Source: an uncultured Holophagaceae bacterium (GTDB taxonomy: Bacteria; Acidobacteriota; Holophagae; Holophagales; Holophagaceae). From it: DNA of 64,000 nt. Shown here piece by piece: positions 18,221-30,226 of the stretch. A model generated the notes under the pieces. It searched no databases. It had not been told where the DNA came from and worked only from the letters and a program-made list of their open reading frames with translations. Each line of letters starts with the position of its first letter. Position 1 is the first letter of the stretch. The stretch is taken from the NCBI GenBank assembly GCA_903937385.1, contig CAIZZF010000026.1, positions 389,078-453,077 of the forward strand, written 5' to 3'. Both the position numbers and the translations under genes were made by a program.

Positions 18221-19555
18221 CTACCTCTTCAGGGGCATGATGAAGGTCATTTCCTCGGCATCGGCGGAACGGGCTCCATCGGCCTTGGCCAGGATCCGGA
18301 TGTGGTGCACATCCTGTCCATCCTGCACGAAGGGCGCGCGGAGTTCCACCGTCCGCTCGAAGGTCTCGCCAGGTTTGAGGACGACGGGGTTCCCCGGCAG
18401 GGCCAGCTCGGCACCGGCCAGCCCTTCCACCGTGAGCTGCACCTGCGTGATGCGCCCCGTCCGGTTGGCCAGCTTCAGGCGGATCAGGTTCGCGATACGG
18501 CCATCTGGCAGCACCTTGAACATCACGGAACGGTCCGGGTTGATCTCCACCAGCACCGGCCGCCGCAGCGAGAGGGCCAGAGCCAGTCCCCCGAGGTAGA
18601 AGGCCAAGATGACGAGGATGGCCACCCGCTTGGCGTCCCGGAAGCCCCAGCGCATGTACCAGGCCTCCCGCTCGGCGGTCTTGGGCCGCTCGCCCCAGGT
18701 GTAGTGGATCAGGCCGGGCTTGCCGACCTTGCGCAGGATGTCCTCGCAGGCGTCGATGCAGTCGCCGCAGTGGACACACTCGATCTGGAAGGGCGAGTCC
18801 CGAATGTCGATCTCCATCTCACAGACCCGGACGCACTTCTTGCAGTCAATGCAGTCCCGGGCCTCGTCCTTGCCGTCCTGGTAGCTCACCAGCAGCGTGT
18901 GTTTGTCCTGCAGCATCCCCTGGATGTAGCCGTAGGGGCAGACCGAGGTGCAGAACTTCTGACGGACCAGCGTGAGATCCAGGAAGGTCAGGATCGTCAC
19001 CGTGGCGCCGGTGATGCCGCCCACGGTGATCAGGTCCAGGTGCAGCAGGCGACCCAGTAGGTCGCGGGGCTCCAGGAAGTAGGAGGTGAAGACGAAGGCC
19101 AGGAACACGGAGGCCACCGCGAGGAGACCGTAGAACAGCCCGTTCGCAACCAGCTTCCTGGTGCCTGGCGCCGCGGTCTTCAGCCGCTGCTGGGCCTGGG
19201 CCTTCGCCCAGCGCTCCAGGGACTGGCTCCACTCGCTGAAGATCATCTGCGGGCAGGCATAGCTGCAGTAGATCCGGCCATGGATGATGGCCGAGGCCGC
19301 GATGATGAACATCAGCAGCATCAACGCGAAGAAGATGATCGCGAACTCGCTGATCCAGAGCTCGAAGCCGGCGAAATAGAAGCGCTGCCGGGGAATGTCG
19401 AAGCGCATCAGGTTCAAAAAGGGCGCGGCAACGAAGGCCAGGAAGAAGCCCAGGTGGAACCGCTTCCGGATCCGACGGTAGTTGGTCTCCGCGGGAGGGA
19501 GGGGCGGCAGTCGCTCGACCTTGGGTTTAGGGGCGGGTTCTGCCTGAATGCTCAT
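18221..19555 (-). CDS. ccoG: Cytochrome c oxidase accessory protein CcoG/FixG-like
   Basis: Membrane segments, CPYGYIQGMLQDKHTLLVSYQDGKDEARDCIDCKKCVRVCEMEIDIRDSPFQIECVHCGDCIDACEDILRKVGKPGLIHYTW; Ig-like C-terminus. Confidence 0.88.
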   Translation of the reverse strand: MSIQAEPAPKPKVERLPPLPPAETNYRRIRKRFHLGFFLAFVAAPFLNLMRFDIPRQRFYFAGFELWISEFAIIFFALMLLMFIIAASAIIHGRIYCSYACPQMIFSEWSQSLERWAKAQAQQRLKTAAPGTRKLVANGLFYGLLAVASVFLAFVFTSYFLEPRDLLGRLLHLDLITVGGITGATVTILTFLDLTLVRQKFCTSVCPYGYIQGMLQDKHTLLVSYQDGKDEARDCIDCKKCVRVCEMEIDIRDSPFQIECVHCGDCIDACEDILRKVGKPGLIHYTWGERPKTAEREAWYMRWGFRDAKRVAILVILAFYLGGLALALSLRRPVLVEINPDRSVMFKVLPDGRIANLIRLKLANRTGRITQVQLTVEGLAGAELALPGNPVVLKPGETFERTVELRAPFVQDGQDVHHIRILAKADGARSADAEEMTFIMPLKR

Positions 19556-21490
19556 TTAGTTATTGTATAGGATCTTCGGGTTCGGCGAGGGAATGGAAAC
19601 GCACTCCGTGTAGTGCTCGAAGCGCTTCATGAGGATGGCGTGCGTGGGGCACCGGGAGGCGCACATCGCGCAGCGGATGCAGGTGCTCTCATCCTTCAGC
19701 ATGATCCCGCCGAGCTCGTCCTTGTCCTGCTTGCTCATGGCCTGGTACGCCGCCAGGGAGAGGTCGGCCCCGGCGTCCACCAGGCGGGTGTGGGCGTCCT
19801 CGTCGGGCAGGGTGCTGAGGCCCACCAGCTTGATGAGGTCCTCGGGGCAGACGTCCACACAGCCGTTGCAGGCGATGCAGTGGTCGGTGTCGAAGATCGT
19901 GTTGATGTTGCAGCGCAGGCAGCGGGCGCCCTGCTGCCGGGCCGTGGCCTCGGGGTAGCTCAGCTCGACATTCTCCACCGAGGTGGCCCGGAGCTCGCTC
20001 TCCAGCACGGGGGCGTTGCGGCGCTCCTCGCGTTGCCAACCCTCCGCCATGGTGTAGACGGCGGGCAGCCAGCGCTTGCGCACCGCCACGTCGGTGCGGG
20101 TGCCGCGCAGGTAGTCATGCATGGAGCGGGCGGCGGTGTGCGCCGAGGCGATGGCGTCGATGAACAGGCGCGCGCCGTGGGCCACATCGCCGCAGGCGAA
20201 GATGTCCGGGGCGGTGGTCTGGTAGGTGAGCGGATCGACCTTGATGAGACCCCGGTTCACTTCCACACCGTCCTCGGGCTTCAAGAAGGATAGGTCCGAG
20301 GTCTGGCCGATGGCGAAGATGACCGTGTCGGCATGGATGTCGGTGAGGTCGTTCTCGTCGAACTTGGGCTCGAAGCGCCGCTCGTCGTTGAAGACGGACA
20401 GGCACTTCACCACGCGCAGGCCCTTGAGCTTGCCGTTCTCGATGATGATTTCCTTGGGGCCGACGCGGTTGTGGAGGTGGATGCCCTCCTCGGCGCCTTC
20501 CTCGACTTCCACATCGTCGGCGGGCATCTCCTCGCGGGACTCCAGGCAGACCACGTGGATCTCCTTGTCGCCGCTCATGCGCAGGGCGGAGCGCGCCACG
20601 TCGTAGGCCACCTTCTCGCTGTGGCCCATCTCCAGCAGGGCGTCTTCCTTGTTCAGGGCCTCGAAGGGACGCAGGGCGGAGCGCGCCACGTCATAGGCCA
20701 CGTTGCCGCCACCGACCACCACCACGCGGCGGCCCATGGGCAGGGGCGTGCCCTCGTTGAAGGCCTTGAGGAACTCCATGCCGTCGAAGACGCCTTCGGT
20801 CTCGCCGCCGGGCAGGCTGAGCTTGCGACCGTTGGGCAGGCCCACGCCCAGGAAGATGGACTTGTAGCCCTGGGCCCGCAGATCCGCGAGGGTGAAGTCA
20901 CGGCCCAGCTTCATGTTGCACTTGAGCTCCACGCCCATGGACAGGATGCCCTGGATCTCGTGACGCACCAGGTCCCGGGGCAGCCGGAAGACCGGCACGC
21001 CCACGGTCAGCATGCCGCCGGGCTCGTGGTTGGCCTCGAACACCGTGACCTTGTAACCAATCTGGACCAGGTCATGGGCCACGGTCATGCCGCTGACGCC
21101 GGCGCCGATGACGGCGACCTTCTCGTAGTCCCCGTGGTTGGGGGGGAGCATGCGCTGGTTGCTGCCAGCTCGGTAGCTGGCGTAGTCGCCGGTCTCGGGG
21201 CCGTACTGGTCCGTGACGAAGCGCTTGAGGGCGCGGATCGCCACGGGTTCGTCCAGGGAGCCGCGCCGGCAGTTGGCCTCGCAGGGCGCGCCACAGACCC
21301 GTCCGCAGATGGAGGCGAAGGGGTTGGTGGAGCGGGCGATGCGGTAGGCGTCCTCGTACCGACCCTCGGCAATGGCCGTCACATACCCGCAGGCGTCCGT
21401 ATGGACGGGGCAGGCGTGTTGGCACTTGACCATCTCGACCCAGTACTGCGAGTCGTCGGGAACCCTGTACTGCCAGCTGGCGTTATCCAC
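19556..21490 (-). CDS. GltD-like FAD/NAD(P)-dependent oxidoreductase with N- and C-terminal Fe-S motifs
   Basis: CQHACPVHTDACGY..; VAVIGAGVSGMTVAHDL; VVVVGGGNVAYDVA; C-terminal CIACNGCVDVCP and CIRCAMCASRCP. Confidence 0.88.
   Translation of the reverse strand: MDNASWQYRVPDDSQYWVEMVKCQHACPVHTDACGYVTAIAEGRYEDAYRIARSTNPFASICGRVCGAPCEANCRRGSLDEPVAIRALKRFVTDQYGPETGDYASYRAGSNQRMLPPNHGDYEKVAVIGAGVSGMTVAHDLVQIGYKVTVFEANHEPGGMLTVGVPVFRLPRDLVRHEIQGILSMGVELKCNMKLGRDFTLADLRAQGYKSIFLGVGLPNGRKLSLPGGETEGVFDGMEFLKAFNEGTPLPMGRRVVVVGGGNVAYDVARSALRPFEALNKEDALLEMGHSEKVAYDVARSALRMSGDKEIHVVCLESREEMPADDVEVEEGAEEGIHLHNRVGPKEIIIENGKLKGLRVVKCLSVFNDERRFEPKFDENDLTDIHADTVIFAIGQTSDLSFLKPEDGVEVNRGLIKVDPLTYQTTAPDIFACGDVAHGARLFIDAIASAHTAARSMHDYLRGTRTDVAVRKRWLPAVYTMAEGWQREERRNAPVLESELRATSVENVELSYPEATARQQGARCLRCNINTIFDTDHCIACNGCVDVCPEDLIKLVGLSTLPDEDAHTRLVDAGADLSLAAYQAMSKQDKDELGGIMLKDESTCIRCAMCASRCPTHAILMKRFEHYTECVSIPSPNPKILYNN
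20581..20701 (-). repeat. In-frame near-identical repeat within the oxidoreductase gene
   Basis: GCAGGGCGGAGCGCGCCACGTC[G/A]TAGGCCAC at 20581 and 20671, offset exactly 90 bp; encodes VAYDVARSALR twice. Confidence 0.85.
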
Positions 21491-21494
21491 GGTG

Positions 21495-21803
21495 TCAATC
21501 CTGATGGGGTTTGCGGAAGGCGAAGACCACGACGGTGACCACGTAGATCAGGGCCAGGGTGGCCACGGTGTAGCTGAGCATCGGGTTGGTCTTGGCCACC
21601 ATGTTGAACTGCTTGACCAGGGGTCCCCGGGTGGCGTGGTCCACATCACCGTAGATCTGCAGGAACAGGTAGGCCACGCAGCCGAGGCCGATGACCGGGA
21701 AGGCGAGTTTCAGGAACCCAGGGGCGTCGGTGCCCTTGCGCTCCGTCATCCAGCCGCCGGCGTATTCCTTGAGCTCCTCCTGGCCCTTCTTCTCTTCACT
21801 CAT
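21495..21803 (-). CDS. Membrane protein of unknown function in cbb3 cluster
   Basis: Two TM segments; sits between cbb3 subunit genes and the oxidoreductase; overlaps upstream gene. Confidence 0.65.
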   Translation of the reverse strand: MSEEKKGQEELKEYAGGWMTERKGTDAPGFLKLAFPVIGLGCVAYLFLQIYGDVDHATRGPLVKQFNMVAKTNPMLSYTVATLALIYVVTVVVFAFRKPHQD

Positions 21804-21982
21804 GGCGTCCTCCTGATTTTGTCGTCGTCCTGGAATACCTGGAACTTCGCGTCCTCGCCCTGCTCTCCCCAGTAGCCATCCTTCCGCGACCTGACGAAGA
21901 AATAGATGGCCAGCAGGAAGGACAGCGTGAAGAACAGGTAGGCGAAATAGACGCTGGGGTAGGTGTAGTCCGTGGCGGGCAT
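21800..21982 (-). CDS. Small CcoQ/CcoS-like single-TM protein
   Basis: MPATDYTYPSVYFAYLFFTLSFLLAIYFFVRSRKDGYWGEQGEDAKFQVFQDDDKIRRTP; next to ccoO. Confidence 0.6.
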   Translation of the reverse strand: MPATDYTYPSVYFAYLFFTLSFLLAIYFFVRSRKDGYWGEQGEDAKFQVFQDDDKIRRTP

Positions 21983-21986
21983 GGCG

Positions 21987-22556
21987 CTACTTCTCGTAGT
22001 CGTTGGCCGGGCGCCAGTCCTTGCTGCGACCGAGGGTCTGCAGGTAGGCGACCATTGCGCTGAACTCCTCGGGGTTGGCCACGATCCAGGGGTAGGCCGG
22101 CATGATGGAGCCCTTCACGAGGTCGCGGGGATTCCGGAAGTGGGTGCGGTGCCACTGGGTGTCGTACTTGCCGCCGACACGGGCGAGGTCCGGTCCGGTG
22201 CGCTTGGTCCCGAACATGTGGGGATCGTCATAGACGAACTCATCGGGAGTCGAGATGGGGGCATCCACGCCGCGCCAGCCGTAGCGCTTGGTGTCCGCGA
22301 GCAGGGTGCGGATCTGCTGGGTGTGGCAGTACCAGCAGCCTTCCCGGACGTAGATGGCGCGCCCCTTCTTCTGCAGGTCGTTGAGGGGCACCAGCTTGCC
22401 GGTGGGGCCCTTGGCGGCGTCGCGGTTCTCGAAGGGCTTGGACCAGGAGGTGTCCACCAGGGGTGGCACGACCGTGGTGATGATGCCCCCGATGAAGAAC
22501 AGGACAAGGGAAAGTCCGATGGCCCAAAGGGCGTTGTTATCAGCTTTTTTGAACAT
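21987..22556 (-). CDS. ccoO: cbb3-type cytochrome c oxidase subunit II
   Basis: N-terminal TM; CWYCHTQQIRTLLADTKRYG; TKRTGPDLARVGGKYDTQWHRTHFRNPRDLVKGSIMPAYPW. Confidence 0.94.
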   Translation of the reverse strand: MFKKADNNALWAIGLSLVLFFIGGIITTVVPPLVDTSWSKPFENRDAAKGPTGKLVPLNDLQKKGRAIYVREGCWYCHTQQIRTLLADTKRYGWRGVDAPISTPDEFVYDDPHMFGTKRTGPDLARVGGKYDTQWHRTHFRNPRDLVKGSIMPAYPWIVANPEEFSAMVAYLQTLGRSKDWRPANDYEK

Positions 22557-22577
22557 GATCGCTCTCCTTTCCGCGGC

Positions 22578-23972
22578 CTAGACGGCCGCCTCCTCAGGGT
22601 TGCCCAGGGCAGTGGCCAGAATGTTGTAGGCGAAGAGCACGATGCCCGTGAACATCATCAGCCCGGACACGAAGCGGACGATCCAGATGGGCTTGAGGGC
22701 AATGACGGTATCGATGAAGGGGATGCTCACGTTGTTCCACTGCCAGCCCTGCCAGAAGCCGCCCAGCCAGAGGGTGGTGAAGAAGCCCAGGCCGCCGATC
22801 ATCAGCATCCAGTAGCTCCAGTTGGCCAGGGAGTCGGAATGCAGCGCCTTGTTCCAGATCCGGGGCACGGCGTAGTAGGTGCCGGCGATGGCGAAGAAGC
22901 TGAAGCAGCCGAGCACCGCCATGTGGGCATGGCCGGGGATCCAGTCTGTCTTGGAGACGATGGCGTTCACCGTGCGCAGGCTGTGCATGGGGCCCTGGAA
23001 GCAGGTGAGGAGGTAGAAGACCACGCCGGACATGAGGAACTTGAGGGGCACGCTCTCGCGGAGCTGGTGCCACTGGCCCTTCATGGTCGCGAAGAGGTTG
23101 TAGACCACCGCCCAGACGGGGATCAGCAGCATCAGCGAGAAGGCGATGGCGATGGTCTGCAGCCACTGGGAGATGGGCCCGTGCAGCATGTGGTGGGCGC
23201 CGGTCCAGACGTAGACGAAAGCCAGGGACCAGAAGCCGACCATGGACAGCTTGTGGCTGTGCAGGGGCGTGTTCGAGGCGCGGGGAATGAAGTAGTAGGC
23301 GATGGCCAGGCCGATGGGCGTGAAGATGAGGCCCACGGCGTTGTGCACGTACATCCAGTTCAGGTTCGCCTGGTTGGTGCCGGTGGCGAACAGGGTCGCG
23401 AAGTTGCCGGTCAGGTAGACAAAGGCGGTCCAGAGGATGCAGCCCATCGTGTACCAGATGGTCACGTACATGGCCTGGTACTTGCGGTTGGCCACAGTCA
23501 TGAAGATGTTGATGCCGAACATGATCCAGGCGACCACGACCAGGATGTCGAGGTACCAGGGCAGCTCCGCGTATTCCCAGCCCTGGTTCAGGCCGGCGAG
23601 CAGGGTCACGACGGCGCCGAGGATGATGACGTTCCAGAGTGCTGCGGTGGCGAGACCGAGCTTCTCACTCCACAGCTTGACGCCGCAGAGGCGGGGGATC
23701 ACGTAGTAGGCCAGCCCCATGTCGGCGGCCAGCAGCCAGCCGAAAAGCATGCCGTTCACATGCAGGGGGCGCAGACGGCCGTAGGTGAGCCAGGACATGG
23801 TGCCCATGAGGTCGGGCCACACGAACTTGGCGGCGATGATCACCGCGATGATGCCCACGATGAAGAAGTAGGCCACCGAGCTGATCAGGAACCACTTGGC
23901 CGTGGCGTCATCGTGGATGATGGCCCCTTCCGGCGCGTTGGCCGCTTCGGCCTTACTGAATTGCGGCTGCAT
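22578..23972 (-). CDS. ccoN: cbb3-type cytochrome c oxidase subunit I
   Basis: [23 protein letters not shown]...[14 protein letters not shown]; helix VI His to helix VII Tyr spacing conserved; ATG at 23972. Confidence 0.94.
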   Translation of the reverse strand: MQPQFSKAEAANAPEGAIIHDDATAKWFLISSVAYFFIVGIIAVIIAAKFVWPDLMGTMSWLTYGRLRPLHVNGMLFGWLLAADMGLAYYVIPRLCGVKLWSEKLGLATAALWNVIILGAVVTLLAGLNQGWEYAELPWYLDILVVVAWIMFGINIFMTVANRKYQAMYVTIWYTMGCILWTAFVYLTGNFATLFATGTNQANLNWMYVHNAVGLIFTPIGLAIAYYFIPRASNTPLHSHKLSMVGFWSLAFVYVWTGAHHMLHGPISQWLQTIAIAFSLMLLIPVWAVVYNLFATMKGQWHQLRESVPLKFLMSGVVFYLLTCFQGPMHSLRTVNAIVSKTDWIPGHAHMAVLGCFSFFAIAGTYYAVPRIWNKALHSDSLANWSYWMLMIGGLGFFTTLWLGGFWQGWQWNNVSIPFIDTVIALKPIWIVRFVSGLMMFTGIVLFAYNILATALGNPEEAAV

Positions 23973-25767
23973 GCTGCCCTCCCTTGGACTTGGGGTTGAT
24001 GCTGCGGATGAAGTTGACGAGGTCGCCCACATCGTTGTTCGTGAGTCCGTAGTCGATCCAGGGGGGCATCGCCGTGCCCTGGACGCCGTACTGGATGGAC
24101 TCGAAGAGCCGCTTGTCGTCGACGCTGTTCACGAAGAACGAGTTCCGGAGGTTCCGGGGCTTGGGCTGGATGTCGAGGGAGTTGGGTCCCTTGCCATCGC
24201 CCTTGCGGCCGTGGCAGCCGGCGCAGCGGTTCACAAAGAGGGCCTCACCACGGACGATGGACTCGGGGCTCGTGGCCACGGGGTTCGTCTCGGGGATGGC
24301 CTTGGCCTTGAGCTCGCGGCGGGGTTCCTTGGTGAAGGTGGTCTGGATGTAGCCCAGGACCGCCTTGGCCTGCTCCTCGGTGACCGCCTTGCCCCAGGCC
24401 GGCATGGAGGTGCCGTTGACGCCGTTTCGGACGGAGTTGACCAGCCGGGCTTCGGTCTTGGAGTTCATGAAGCCCGCCTTGGTCAGGTCGCGGGGGTAGG
24501 GATCCAGGTGCTCGGCGATGGGACCGTGGCCGTCGCCCTTCTCGCCGTGGCAGCGGAGGCAGAGGTTCTTGTAGATGGCCTCGCCGCTGGTGGGGGTCGC
24601 CTGGCCCCTGAGGGTCATGAGGTAGGCGGTCATGGCCTTGAACTCGTCATCGGTGAACCGGAAGGCCGGCATGATCGAGTCGGACATGGTGGACTTGGGG
24701 TTCTTGAAGTGGGCATAGACCCACTCGCTGTCCCGGAGGGAGCCTTCGAAGCTGAGGTCGGGCGCGATGCCGCCGTCACGGTCGCCCAGCTTGTGGCAGG
24801 CCGTGCAGGCCCGGTCGAGGACCAGCTTCTCGCCCTGCTTCACCATCTCGGACGGATTGATCTTGACCGGCTTGATGGTGGCCTGGACCAGCTCGGCGCC
24901 GCCCGTGAGCTTGACCTTGAAGCGCTGGATCTCCGTCTCGGCGAAGTTGCGGCCCTTGCGGCTCTTGAGGAAGGCCACCAGTGCCTTGACGTCCTCTTCC
25001 TTGAGGTTGAACCTCGGCATGATCGAGGTGGCCAGGATGGACTTGGGATCGGTGACGCGGCCCCAGAGGTAGTCCAGCTTCCACTTGCGGCCCACATCGG
25101 AGAGATCGGGACCGATGGTGCCGTCGGAGAGGCCTTCGATGCGGTGGCAGCCGTAGCAGTTGGAGGCGAAGAAGATCTGGCGGCCACGGGTGACCAGGGC
25201 CGTGCCGGGGAAGGCCGTGTCCGTGTGGCACTGGGCGCAGTTGGCCTGCATGTATTCCTTGCCCTTGAGCTTGGGGGCGTGGTCCTTGCGCCAGTTGTCC
25301 TGGGTGGTGTAGCCCAGCAGCGGATCCGGCCAGTATTCGTCCTTGCCGTGACTGTATTCGGCGTCGAGGCCCCGGCCCTGACCGTCATGGCAGACCGTGC
25401 AGCCGAACTCGGAGAACTTGTGCCGCCGCTCCCACTTGCCGTCCTTCTGGTAGTCGCCCAGGGTCGGGGAATAGGGGTGGGTCTTCACGGGCTCCGCATG
25501 GGAGGAGAAGCGCGGGTCGTCCGTGGCGATATGGCAGGTGGTGCAGCGGTCCACGCGGGTCTCGCCGAAGTTGCTGACCACGATCTGTTCGATGCGCGGC
25601 TTCCGGGCAGCCAGGGCGGCCTTCTCCGTTTCGGTCTTGGCCAGCACCTTCGCCTGGTCGAAGTAGGTGTTCTGGTTCCGCTCCCACGGGTGACCGAACT
25701 GGTTGTAGAACACGATCCCGTGGATGACCAGGATCAGGAAGGTACCGATGGCGAGTGCCGTTCTCAT
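23953..25767 (-). CDS. Seven-heme membrane-anchored c-type cytochrome
   Basis: CXXCH motifs CTTCH, CTVCH, CAQCH, CYGCH, CTACH, CLRCH, CAGCH; N-terminal signal anchor; between cytochrome b and ccoN. Confidence 0.92.
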   Translation of the reverse strand: MRTALAIGTFLILVIHGIVFYNQFGHPWERNQNTYFDQAKVLAKTETEKAALAARKPRIEQIVVSNFGETRVDRCTTCHIATDDPRFSSHAEPVKTHPYSPTLGDYQKDGKWERRHKFSEFGCTVCHDGQGRGLDAEYSHGKDEYWPDPLLGYTTQDNWRKDHAPKLKGKEYMQANCAQCHTDTAFPGTALVTRGRQIFFASNCYGCHRIEGLSDGTIGPDLSDVGRKWKLDYLWGRVTDPKSILATSIMPRFNLKEEDVKALVAFLKSRKGRNFAETEIQRFKVKLTGGAELVQATIKPVKINPSEMVKQGEKLVLDRACTACHKLGDRDGGIAPDLSFEGSLRDSEWVYAHFKNPKSTMSDSIMPAFRFTDDEFKAMTAYLMTLRGQATPTSGEAIYKNLCLRCHGEKGDGHGPIAEHLDPYPRDLTKAGFMNSKTEARLVNSVRNGVNGTSMPAWGKAVTEEQAKAVLGYIQTTFTKEPRRELKAKAIPETNPVATSPESIVRGEALFVNRCAGCHGRKGDGKGPNSLDIQPKPRNLRNSFFVNSVDDKRLFESIQYGVQGTAMPPWIDYGLTNNDVGDLVNFIRSINPKSKGGQHAAAIQ

Positions 25768-25777
25768 GTCGCGCTCC

Positions 25778-27061
25778 TCACCAAGGGGTCACGAAGGCCC
25801 AGTTGGCCCCGCGGAAGAAGGTGCCGATGATCACGAAGATGATGTTCGCCACCACGAAGGTGATGAAGATCGTGTTCGCGAGGAGCCGGTCCCGGGAGAA
25901 CCACTTGCCCACCCCCTTGGTGGAGCGGTCCATGTAGGGGGTTCCCAGCAACAGCAGCACGAAGATGCCAGGCACCCCGATACCGCCCCAGAAGGCCGAG
26001 TAGCTGACCATCTCCTGCAGGCCCAGGAAGTACCAGGGCGCCTTGGCAGGATTGGGGGGATGCAGGGCGTTGACCGGCTCTTCCAGCGGCGCGTTGAAGA
26101 GCAGCGAGAGCACCAGGATTGCCGAGAGGGTCACCACGAAGGTGAAGAGCTCGGCCAGGAAGAGGTTGGGCCAGGAGAAGACGGTGTTGTCGGGGATCTG
26201 GCCGACCTTGGGCAGGGGGCCGCGCACCAGGCCCTGGAAGCCATAGAGCTTCTTGGGCTCAAGCACAGAGGCCTTGTCCGCGGGGACCGCTTCCAGCGAG
26301 ACGACCGGATCGGCGTCCTCGGCGCGGGAGAGACCGCCGTCCTTGCGGATGCGCCAGAAGTGGATGGCGATGGCGAGGGTGAGGACCGCAGGCAGCACGG
26401 CGACGTGGAGCACGTAGAAGCGCAGCAGCGCCTCCTGGCCCACGCTGGTGCCGCCCATGAGCAGGAACTGGATGTCCTTGCCGATGACCGGGGCATAGCC
26501 GGCGATGGCGGTGCCCACGGTGATGGCCCAGAAGGCCAGCTGATCCCAGGGCAGCAGGTAGCCCGTGAAGCTCATGAACAGGGTCAGCAGGAAGAGGATG
26601 ACGCCCACCACCCAGTTGAACTCGCGGGGCTTCTTGTAGGAGCCCGTGAAGAACACCCGGCACAGGTGCATGAACACCACCGCGACCATGCCGTGGGCGC
26701 CCCAGCGGTGCATGTTCCGCAGCAGGGTGCCGAAGGCCACGGAGCCGCGGAGGTCGAGCATCCGGTCGTAGGCCTGGGTCGTGGAGGGCACGTAGTAGAA
26801 CATCAGCAGGATGCCCGTCACGATCAGGATCACGAACAGGAAGAACGAGATGAGACCGAGGCCTAAGGTGTAGCCCGGCCGCAGCGAGTTCTTGTGCACC
26901 TTCACCGGGTGGATGTGCAGGAAGAAGTTCGTGAAGCTGGTCGAGGACCGCTCCAGGTCGTTGGACGGGAGGGGATTGCGGAAGATGGACTTCCAGACGT
27001 TCTTCGGAAGATCCGTCAGCGCGGTGAGGAAAGAGGCTTTGGGCGGGGTGGCGGGGCTCAT
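25778..27061 (-). CDS. Cytochrome b of a bc-type complex
   Basis: [68 protein letters not shown]-terminal [17 protein letters not shown]. Confidence 0.94.
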   Translation of the reverse strand: MSPATPPKASFLTALTDLPKNVWKSIFRNPLPSNDLERSSTSFTNFFLHIHPVKVHKNSLRPGYTLGLGLISFFLFVILIVTGILLMFYYVPSTTQAYDRMLDLRGSVAFGTLLRNMHRWGAHGMVAVVFMHLCRVFFTGSYKKPREFNWVVGVILFLLTLFMSFTGYLLPWDQLAFWAITVGTAIAGYAPVIGKDIQFLLMGGTSVGQEALLRFYVLHVAVLPAVLTLAIAIHFWRIRKDGGLSRAEDADPVVSLEAVPADKASVLEPKKLYGFQGLVRGPLPKVGQIPDNTVFSWPNLFLAELFTFVVTLSAILVLSLLFNAPLEEPVNALHPPNPAKAPWYFLGLQEMVSYSAFWGGIGVPGIFVLLLLGTPYMDRSTKGVGKWFSRDRLLANTIFITFVVANIIFVIIGTFFRGANWAFVTPW

Positions 27062-27549
27062 AGGCTCAGGTAGCTCCCAGGAACGATTTCAATGTCCTTG
27101 TCCACTTCGATCTCGCCGTTGGGGGCGAGGGTGATCTGGAACCAGGGCAGCGGCCGGGGCGCGGGGCCGCCGGTGACGTTGCCATCCTGGTCGAAGCGGG
27201 ATCCATGGCAGGGGCAGGCGAAACCCGTGTCCGCCGCGCCCACGGTGCAACCCAGGTGGGTGCAGGTGATCGAGATGGCCGCCAGCTTCGTGCCCTCGCG
27301 GACGATGCAGATGCCCCGCGCGGCGAGGATGGCGCGCGTGCCCGAGGGGAAGTCTTCGGGCTTGCCCACGCTGAAGCGCTGGGGCTGGCCGTAGGTGGCC
27401 CTCGGCTTGATGAAGACGAAGTTGGATACGGCGCTGAGACCCGCGGAGCCGGCCAGGCCCGCGCCGGTCAGCCAACCGAGCATCCGCCGGCGGGAGGTCT
27501 TGCCCCCGTCGGAATCCTCCCCGCTACTTCGCTTTAGATTGACTGCCAT
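27058..27549 (-). CDS. Rieske (2Fe-2S) protein
   Basis: [14 protein letters not shown] Tat-like signal; [42 protein letters not shown]. Confidence 0.94.
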   Translation of the reverse strand: MAVNLKRSSGEDSDGGKTSRRRMLGWLTGAGLAGSAGLSAVSNFVFIKPRATYGQPQRFSVGKPEDFPSGTRAILAARGICIVREGTKLAAISITCTHLGCTVGAADTGFACPCHGSRFDQDGNVTGGPAPRPLPWFQITLAPNGEIEVDKDIEIVPGSYLSL

Positions 27550-27727
27550 CGGCCGTCTCCTGAGTGGGCTTCACCCGTGGTTTGTCCTGCTCGTCAGACC
27601 AAAAAACCTGGTATTTCGCGTCCTCGATGTTGCGCATCCAATCCCGCTTGACCGCATAGATGAAGAGGAAGGCGGCCCCCGAACCCATCGCCAGACTGGC
27701 TGCGATCGAGATCCAGGTCAGTTCCAT
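27524..27727 (-). CDS. CcoS-like small cbb3 assembly protein
   Basis: [53 protein letters not shown] followed by acidic 'YQVFW.DE' tail. Confidence 0.6.
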   Translation of the reverse strand: MELTWISIAASLAMGSGAAFLFIYAVKRDWMRNIEDAKYQVFWSDEQDKPRVKPTQETADGSQSKAK

Positions 27728-28082
27728 GGAAGGTTCCTTAAAGAGGCAGAGGTGTCGAACCATGGTCCGGGATGAACGCTGCAGATCATCCTAAAGGATC
27801 TTAAGGTCAGATTTCAATGAATCCGATTTACCAGTAGGACGGCTGTGACGAGGGACACAATATGGAAATTATGTTATTAAAGACTTTAACACGATTCTGT
27901 TGAACCACATTTACCATTAATTGAATTTTATAGAGTAATTTTATTATCTTTAACATCTATTATTTGTTTAATTAAAGATGCAACCTAGGATCATTTCATG
28001 TTAACCACCCTCTCAATGTATCAAAAATTGACATTTTTCTAATTATTGTCGTTACATTAATTATTATTAAAGAAATAAATGC

Positions 28083-28101
28083 ATTTGAATTGTATTCAAA
28101 T
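28083..28101. promoter_or_regulatory. Perfect 19-bp palindromic operator candidate in AT-rich island
   Basis: ATTTGAAT-TGT-ATTCAAAT; between divergent respiratory operon and FadH-like gene. Confidence 0.5.
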
Positions 28102-28103
28102 AG

Positions 28104-30221
<2,118 letters not shown>

Positions 30222-30226
30222 CCTCC

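Noticed and set aside
20333-21538. 401-aa plus-strand ORF
   Set aside because: Antisense to the well-supported GltD-like gene; H/V/G-rich artefact composition.
21972-25830. Long plus-strand ORFs (675 and 644 aa) across the cbb3 genes
   Set aside because: Antisense to CcoO/CcoN/seven-heme cytochrome; no domains; GC-driven open frames.
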